Shown here piece after piece: positions 58,558 to 64,000 of a stretch of DNA of 64,000 bases. Both the position numbers and the translations under genes were made by a program. This DNA comes from Terriglobia bacterium (GTDB lineage Bacteria; Acidobacteriota; Terriglobia; Terriglobales; Acidobacteriaceae). The DNA lies in contig JAIQFO010000003.1 of the NCBI GenBank assembly GCA_020073215.1, forward strand, positions 62,001 to 126,000. Reading direction: 5' to 3'. Below the pieces are notes generated by a model. It was not told the origin of the DNA. It searched no databases and worked only from the letters and a program-made list of their open reading frames with translations. Position 1 is the stretch's first letter; each line of letters opens with the position of its first letter.

Positions 58558-59506
58558 GGATAACAACTCGGTCGTGATCGAGAACCTTGTGAAGCGCTTC
58601 GGCGATTTTGTGGCCGTAGATCGCATCAACCTGGAAACACGCAAAGGCGAGGTATTTGGTTTTCTCGGACCGAACGGCGCCGGCAAATCGACGACGATCC
58701 GCATGCTTTGCGGGCTGCTCACACCCACATCCGGCCGTGCGCGGGTTGCCGGATACGACGTCGGCCGCGAACCCGAGTCTGTACGGCAGAACATCGGCTA
58801 CATGTCGCAGAAGTTCTCTCTCTATAACGATCTCAAGGTGATCGAAAACATACGTTTGTTCGCCGGCCTCTATAGCGTGCCTTCCAACCAACTCAGAGAA
58901 CGAATCGAATGGGCGCTCGAGATGGCGAACCTCAAAGGCCAGGAAAATCTAATTACCGGCACGCTCCCTGGCGGATGGAAGCAGCGCCTCGCCCTGGGTT
59001 GCGCCGTGTTGCACAAGCCGCCCATCATTTTTCTGGATGAGCCCACTTCCGGTGTCGATCCCATCTCGCGCCGCCAGTTCTGGGACCTCATTCACCATAT
59101 GGCGGAAGAAGGTGTGACCGTCTTCGTGACCACGCATTACATGGAAGAAGCGGAATACTGCAAACGTCTTGCGCTGATCTTCCGGGGCAAGATGGTCGCC
59201 CTGGGCACACCTTCCGAGCTTAAGCGGAAATCGATGAAAGGCGAACTGCTCCTGGTCGAGTGCGAACCGCTGGGCATGGCGGTTGAAGTCCTGCAGTCCG
59301 CACCCGGCGTGATGGATGCCGCGGTTTTCGGTAACGCTCTACACCTGGTGGTGCGGGACGCGACGGCTGCGGTCCCGCAGATAGAGAAGTATCTGTCGGA
59401 TCACAGTATCAGCGTTGGCCGAATCGAGAAGATACGTCCCAGCCTGGAGGACGTTTTCGTCTCTCTTACAACCGCGCGCGATTCGCGAAAGGAACAGGGA
59501 GCATGA
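58550..59506 (+). CDS. ABC transporter ATPase 2 (YbhF C-half-like)
   Basis: 318 residues. Walker A GPNGAGKSTTIRML and Walker B IIFLDEPTSGVDPISRR are intact, but the signature reads LPGGWKQRLALG instead of LSGGQ, suggesting one of the two composite ATP sites is weakened, as in many heterodimeric exporters. ATG 58550 has GGAG ten bases upstream; the longer frame to 58517 lies inside ATPase 1. Its stop overlaps the next start (ATGA). Confidence 0.9.
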   Translation: MPEDNNSVVIENLVKRFGDFVAVDRINLETRKGEVFGFLGPNGAGKSTTIRMLCGLLTPTSGRARVAGYDVGREPESVRQNIGYMSQKFSLYNDLKVIENIRLFAGLYSVPSNQLRERIEWALEMANLKGQENLITGTLPGGWKQRLALGCAVLHKPPIIFLDEPTSGVDPISRRQFWDLIHHMAEEGVTVFVTTHYMEEAEYCKRLALIFRGKMVALGTPSELKRKSMKGELLLVECEPLGMAVEVLQSAPGVMDAAVFGNALHLVVRDATAAVPQIEKYLSDHSISVGRIEKIRPSLEDVFVSLTTARDSRKEQGA

Positions 59507-60636
59507 GCTTCACGCGCTTTCTGGCCGTGGCCCATAAAGAGGTCGTACAAATCCTGCGCGACACGCGCAGTCTGATCATTGTCGTGATCATGCCGGTAAT
59601 CCTGGTGCTGCTGTTTGGGTACGGTGTCAATCTCGATCTCAAGGGCCTTCCCGTTTATGTGTATGACCGCGACGGCAGCCAGCAGAGTCAGGACTTGTTG
59701 AAGCGTTTCCAGGCCAGCGATTACTTCCATATCGTGCGGGTGGTGAACGACTATCCCGCGCTCGCCCGGGCGCTTGACGGTGGCGACGCCAAAATAGGGA
59801 TTGTCGTCCCGTGGGACTTCTCGCAGCGTTTGCACGACGGCGGGCCAGTTCAGATTCAAGCGCTGGTCGATGGCACGGATGACAATACCGCGAATGTTGC
59901 CATTGGCTACGCCCAGGCGGTTGTCCAAGGCTACTCGTCGGATATTCAACTCGACTGGCTGCGCAGCCGTGGCCAACTCGTCCAGCCTGCTGCTGTCAGT
60001 GTTCAAACCCGCACCTGGTACAACGAGGATCTCGAAAGCAGCGCCTTCATCGTTCCCGGAGTGCTCGCCCTGGTCATGTCGGTGATTGGAGCCTTCCTCA
60101 CCTCTCTCACCATCGCGCGGGAGTGGGAACGCGGCACCATGGAACAGCTGATTTCAACTCCCGTCACTCCGCTTGAAATCATGCTGGGCAAACTGGTGCC
60201 CTATTTCACCATCGGGATGTTCGACGTCATCGTCTGCGCCCTGATCGCCATCTACTGGTTCCATGTCCCTTTTCGAGGTTCTTTTCTAACTCTGCTGATT
60301 AGTTCCGCCATGTTCATGGTGGTGGTGCTTTCGCTCGGATTCTTTATCTCCGTGATCGCAAAAAGTCAGCTCGCGGCGAGTCAGATCGCGTTGCTCGTCG
60401 CCTTCCTCCCCGCTTTCCTGCTGTCCGGATTTCTATATTCGATTGAGCAAATGCCTATCGCCCTGCAGTGGATCACGCGCATCCTGCCCGCACGCTACTA
60501 CGTTTCGGTGTTGAAGAAAATCTTCCTGAAGGGGACACCCACGGCTCTGCTCTACGCCGACCTGGTTCCTTTGGCCGTTTTCACGCTCGTGCTGGCGCTG
60601 CTCGCCACCCACTCATTCCACAAGAGGCTGGCCTGA
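59503..60636 (+). CDS. ybhS: ABC-2 type permease (YbhS-like)
   Basis: 377 residues, the same length as E. coli YbhS. One N-terminal helix (LIIVVIMPVILVLLFGYGVN), a long extracytoplasmic domain (GLPVYVYDRDGSQQSQDLLK ... QALVDGTDDNTANV), then five helices (FIVPGVLALVMSVIGAFLTS, AREWERGTMEQLI, LVAFLPAFLLSGFLYSIEQM). ABC-2 permeases of this group export hydrophobic compounds or drugs. The ATG overlaps the ATPase 2 stop. Confidence 0.9.
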   Translation: MSFTRFLAVAHKEVVQILRDTRSLIIVVIMPVILVLLFGYGVNLDLKGLPVYVYDRDGSQQSQDLLKRFQASDYFHIVRVVNDYPALARALDGGDAKIGIVVPWDFSQRLHDGGPVQIQALVDGTDDNTANVAIGYAQAVVQGYSSDIQLDWLRSRGQLVQPAAVSVQTRTWYNEDLESSAFIVPGVLALVMSVIGAFLTSLTIAREWERGTMEQLISTPVTPLEIMLGKLVPYFTIGMFDVIVCALIAIYWFHVPFRGSFLTLLISSAMFMVVVLSLGFFISVIAKSQLAASQIALLVAFLPAFLLSGFLYSIEQMPIALQWITRILPARYYVSVLKKIFLKGTPTALLYADLVPLAVFTLVLALLATHSFHKRLA

Positions 60637-60646
60637 GGAGGAAATT

Positions 60647-61780
60647 ATGCTGGCGCGACTCAAGCAGATGCTGATTAAGGAATTCATCCAGGTCTTCCGC
60701 GACAAGCGCACGCGCGCCGTGCTGTTTGGCCCGCCGATCATTCAGATGCTGATCTTCGGATACGCAGCCACTTTCGAGATTCATCATGTTCCAACCGTCG
60801 TCCTCGATCTCGACCACAGCCAGGAAAGCCGCGAACTGATCTCCCGTTTTACCTCCAGCCCCTATTTCGACGTGCAACGACAATTAACCGACTATCGCCA
60901 GATCGGTGATCTCATCGATCGAGGAGAGGCTACGGTCGGACTGGAGATCAATGCCGGTTTCGCCCAGAATCTGCGCAAGGGACAGACGGCGCCCCTGCAA
61001 GTAATTGTCGATGCAACCAACTCGAATACTGCCTTGATCGCGTCCGGCTATATTTCGCAGATCGCACTCGCCTTCGCCCAGCACTACCAGCAAGACCGCA
61101 TCTCACGAATCTCACCGCAAATGATCGAGAAAATCCCCTCTGTGCAACTCGAGCAGCGGCCGTGGTACAACCCCGACCTGAGGAGCCGCTGGTTTTTCGT
61201 GCCTGGAATCATCGGTAGTCTTATTCTCGTGCTGGTAGTCAATCTGACCGCCTTCGCGGTGGTCCGCGAACGTGAGATTGGCACTCTCGAACAGATCATG
61301 GTCACGCCCATCCGCCCGGCCGAGTTCATATTGGGCAAGACGCTGCCGTTCTTCCTCATTGGCCTGTTTGATGTTTTGCTGATTGCGACGGTAGGGACAC
61401 TATGGTTTCAGGTTCCATTTCGCGGCCAGATTCTGGTGTTGTTCGCGGGCGCGATTCTCTTTCTGCTGTGCATGCTGGGCGTTGGCCTGTTAATTTCAAC
61501 GGTCTCATCCACGCAGCAACAAGCAATGGTGACGGCCTTCTTCTTTGTTATGCCCGCCATAACTTTTTCGGGCTTCGGATTCCCCATCAGCACCATGCCG
61601 CAGTGGCTGCAATACCTCACCTTTCTTAGCCCGCTGCGTTATTTTCTGATCGTGTTAAGGGGCACGTATCTGAAAGGGGTTGGCATGGAGGTTCTGTGGC
61701 CACAGATGGTCGCGATGGCCGGGCTGGGGATCGGGCTGCTCACGGTTGCTGTTCTGCGCTTCCACAAAGCGCTCGACTGA
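60647..61780 (+). CDS. ybhR: ABC-2 type permease (YbhR-like)
   Basis: 377 residues, paralogous to the preceding gene. FGPPIIQMLIFGYAATFEIH marks the first helix; then an extracytoplasmic domain (TVVLDLDHSQESRELISRFT) and FVPGIIGSLILVLVVNLTAF, REREIGTLEQIMVTPIRP, FFFVMPAITFSGFGFPISTM. It completes the transmembrane half with the YbhS-like protein. GAGGAGGAA six bases upstream is one of the best ribosome-binding sites in the window. Last gene of the operon; a GCCCT/AGGGC hairpin at 61786-61801 follows. Confidence 0.9.
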   Translation: MLARLKQMLIKEFIQVFRDKRTRAVLFGPPIIQMLIFGYAATFEIHHVPTVVLDLDHSQESRELISRFTSSPYFDVQRQLTDYRQIGDLIDRGEATVGLEINAGFAQNLRKGQTAPLQVIVDATNSNTALIASGYISQIALAFAQHYQQDRISRISPQMIEKIPSVQLEQRPWYNPDLRSRWFFVPGIIGSLILVLVVNLTAFAVVREREIGTLEQIMVTPIRPAEFILGKTLPFFLIGLFDVLLIATVGTLWFQVPFRGQILVLFAGAILFLLCMLGVGLLISTVSSTQQQAMVTAFFFVMPAITFSGFGFPISTMPQWLQYLTFLSPLRYFLIVLRGTYLKGVGMEVLWPQMVAMAGLGIGLLTVAVLRFHKALD

Positions 61781-61938
61781 CATTCGCCCTGACAAAAGGG
61801 CCTCGGTGACATTGCGAAGTGGGAACCGGCAAAGCCCGCGAAATATCGGCGGAAGCCGGAAGGGCGTGGCGAAGTGGCGCGACGAGGCCGCTCGGCACGG
61901 CTTAAAGACTGATGGTTACAGACTGCAGCCAGCGTCTC

Positions 61939-64000
61939 TCACCCACGCAAAGACAGCGCCGCTTTCACGCGATCGGGCGTGAATGGCACTTCTCGAATTC
62001 GCGCGCCGGTTGCGTCGAAAATGGCATTGCCGATCGCTGCCGCGGCCAGGGTGATCGCCGTCTCGCCCGCGCCCGTCGCTCTCGCTGCCGGGCGGTTGAT
62101 GAGAACGCTCTCGATCACTGGCACCTCAATTCCAAGCGGCAGCGTGCGGTAACTCTGCCAGTCGGTCGAAGTCACCTTATGATCGTCCCAGGTGATTTCC
62201 TCTCCCAGTGCGCGGCTGGTTCCCTGCAATACTCCACCCTCGATCTGATTACGCAAGCCATCCGGATTCGAAACCGGTCCGCAATCGAGGGCAGCCACAA
62301 ACCGCCGGGGCTGCACTCGCCCGCTTGCCCGATCCACTTGCACTTCGGCGACCAGCGCAGCGTATCCGTTATCGCCCTCGTACGCGACACAAGCGATACC
62401 GCGTCCGGTGGCAGTACCGGTGTGCGCAGTGCCGGGTTTGGGCGAGGGACGGGCATCCCAGTTCGCTGTTTTGGCCGCGACTTTCACGACGTCAATGACC
62501 CGCGTGTCCCTCAGATGCTGTAACCGATAGGCGACCGGGTCGGCCTTGACGTACGCACTAATCTCATCCATAAAACATTCGTGTGCGAAAGTGTTTTGCA
62601 AGCGCAATGGCGATCGCAACGGGCCGGTAAAGAAAGGCGATTTCACCGCATGCGTCAGCACTCGTTCACCACGGATCGAGCCGGTCCCGCCACACTTGCC
62701 GTCGATGCATCCCGCCACATACGACGGGACGGCGTTGCTGCCGTTGCGCAGTTCTCCGGCAGGCTCGACGGCTGCCTGCGGAGTAATCGTCACAGGATCA
62801 AAACCGGCCAGCATGCCCGTGATTATGTTTCCAGGCTTTTGATATCCCGGTCTCCCGCCGAACGAGACCGACCACGTCTCACAGTCCCAAACGTCAATCG
62901 CGCCGCTCGCATCGAGTCCAGCCTGTTGTTCGATCACGCACGCGGAGCCATAGTTTTCGGAAATGAACTCGTCCTGTCGTGTGAGCTGCACGCGAACCGG
63001 CCTGTGCACCGCCTGCGATAGCAGCGCCGCATCGTAGGAGACTGCGTCCGCGGCATTCAGCCCGTAACAGCCCGAGCCGCGAACAAAGATTACGCGCACG
63101 CCGTCGAGCGGCAAGCCCGTGAGCGCTGACACGCCATGTTGCGTCGGATACACCGACTGCGTTGCCGACCAGACGGTTGCGTGATCCGCCTGCACATCGG
63201 CTACTGCGCATGATGAACCAATCGAACCGTGCGCCTGATAGGGATGCAAATATGTGGCCTTCAGGACTCGCGAAGCCAACTTCAATTTGCTATCCACATT
63301 CCTGGAATCAACGAGCATTACGTCGCGGGACGGCTGCTTTCTCATGTAATCGTAGAAATCTTTTTGCGCCGGCAGCCCGGGGCCCGGCTTCCATGCGACC
63401 TTCAGACCCTTGGCGGCTTGCTCTGCCTGCCACTGCTTCTCCGCGACCACACCGACGAAATTGTTTCGCACGACCACCTTAATCAGCCCGGGGACGTGCC
63501 GCACCGATTTCTCGTCGACGCTCGCAACGGTGGCTCCGATCTCTGGCGGACGCACCACCCGACCGTGAACCATTCCCGGCTCGTGCACATTGTGAACGAA
63601 CTCAAACGTGCCGGTCATCAGCGCGACTCGGTCCATCGACGGCACCGGTTTCCCCAGCACCTTCCACTGGCTCGGCGATCTGCGTTTTGCCGTAGAGTTC
63701 ACCGAGATATCGAAATGCTTGTCGCCAATCAACTCACCATAGCTGACATGGCGTCCGCGCTTCGCGCTGACGATTCCATCCTCGATCGCAAGTTGGTCGG
63801 CGGGAACGCCTAGCCTCTGCGCTGCCATTCCGACGAGAGCCTCGCGTGCGGTTGCCGCGGCTTGTGCCAGGTTCTCCGTATTGAAATTGGTCGGCGTGGA
63901 CTGACTGCCGGAGGTTGTTCCCTGGTCCGGAGTCACAGACGTATCGCACTGAATCAGTTTCACTTTGCTTATAGACACACACAGTTCTTCGGCGACTAAC
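61939..64000 (-). CDS. Xanthine dehydrogenase-family molybdopterin subunit (5' end cut by window)
   Basis: Open to the right edge; 687 residues visible, the beginning is outside. The visible N-terminus LVAEELCVSISKVKLIQCDT with SVTPDQGTTSGSQST matches the interior of xanthine dehydrogenase/isoquinoline-1-oxidoreductase/aldehyde-oxidase large subunits, so several hundred residues are missing. Other signatures: GSIGSSCAVADVQ, FVRGSGCYGLNAADAVSYDA, EGGVLQGTSRALGEEI, and GAGETAITLAAAAIGNAI, whose Glu is the probable catalytic base. It oxidises an unknown heterocycle, purine or aldehyde, using Mo-molybdopterin; the 2Fe-2S and FAD partner subunits may lie upstream outside the window. It converges with the export operon. 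Confidence 0.9.
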   Translation of the reverse strand, partial: LVAEELCVSISKVKLIQCDTSVTPDQGTTSGSQSTPTNFNTENLAQAAATAREALVGMAAQRLGVPADQLAIEDGIVSAKRGRHVSYGELIGDKHFDISVNSTAKRRSPSQWKVLGKPVPSMDRVALMTGTFEFVHNVHEPGMVHGRVVRPPEIGATVASVDEKSVRHVPGLIKVVVRNNFVGVVAEKQWQAEQAAKGLKVAWKPGPGLPAQKDFYDYMRKQPSRDVMLVDSRNVDSKLKLASRVLKATYLHPYQAHGSIGSSCAVADVQADHATVWSATQSVYPTQHGVSALTGLPLDGVRVIFVRGSGCYGLNAADAVSYDAALLSQAVHRPVRVQLTRQDEFISENYGSACVIEQQAGLDASGAIDVWDCETWSVSFGGRPGYQKPGNIITGMLAGFDPVTITPQAAVEPAGELRNGSNAVPSYVAGCIDGKCGGTGSIRGERVLTHAVKSPFFTGPLRSPLRLQNTFAHECFMDEISAYVKADPVAYRLQHLRDTRVIDVVKVAAKTANWDARPSPKPGTAHTGTATGRGIACVAYEGDNGYAALVAEVQVDRASGRVQPRRFVAALDCGPVSNPDGLRNQIEGGVLQGTSRALGEEITWDDHKVTSTDWQSYRTLPLGIEVPVIESVLINRPAARATGAGETAITLAAAAIGNAIFDATGARIREVPFTPDRVKAALSLRG

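Overview
The window reads as a chromosomal segment of an Acidobacteriota (Terriglobia-like) bacterium. The strongest taxonomic signs are a VWFA-related protein of the type expanded in Acidobacteria (38681-39862), an Oar-like TonB-dependent receptor with an N-terminal carboxypeptidase-regulatory domain (41413-44382), a degraded choice-of-anchor-D gene (52567-52974), and dispersed hairpin repeats between genes. I see no rRNA, tRNA, CRISPR array, transposase or phage gene.

Layout. 1-4.9 kb: a cluster with the tail of one radical-SAM-like protein, a methyltransferase, a LuxR-type regulator, a complete B12-binding radical SAM enzyme and an NTP_transf_5 protein. 4.9-6.7 kb: a small membrane protein, a muconolactone-isomerase-like protein and a divergent ArsR regulator. 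6.7-14.1 kb: a six-gene hydrogenase-4-like membrane complex (hyfB-C-E-F-G-I) whose large subunit has lost one cysteine of each NiFe-binding pair. 14.2-20 kb: a CzcCBA-type metal efflux system. 20.3-24.9 kb: a TPR protein, a DinB protein, a DJ-1/PfpI-YHS fusion and a GlxA-type regulator. 25.2-32.9 kb: a Cys-rich protein, a divergent EtfA/EtfB pair, an ETF-quinone oxidoreductase with fused ferredoxin, a large acyl-CoA-dehydrogenase-like protein and bacterioferritin, with three CRP/FNR-like palindromes at the three outward promoters. 33-38.7 kb: a FecR/DUF6600 protein behind a textbook sigma-54 promoter, next to an NtrC-type regulator and its histidine kinase. 38.7-44.4 kb: VWA protein, DUF5666 protein, TonB-dependent receptor. 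44.5-49.5 kb: an arginine operon argC-B-D-A-J behind two ARG-box-like operators. 49.6-52.4 kb: a GAF-glycogen phosphorylase fusion. 53-64 kb: a phosphoesterase, a TetR-TolC-HlyD-ABC-ABC-permease-permease export operon resembling E. coli YbhGFSR, and a molybdenum hydroxylase large subunit cut by the window edge.

How the parts may work together. Two redox modules stand out. The Hyf-like complex keeps the proton-pumping subunits and the iron-sulfur small subunit but not a full NiFe site, so it probably couples another redox reaction to ion translocation (Ehr-like). The 25-33 kb block looks like one CRP/FNR-controlled regulon passing electrons from an acyl-CoA-dehydrogenase-like protein through ETF to quinone. 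Short dispersed repeats fill several operon junctions, lie inside argJ, and supply stop codons to hyfI, czcA and the histidine kinase gene.
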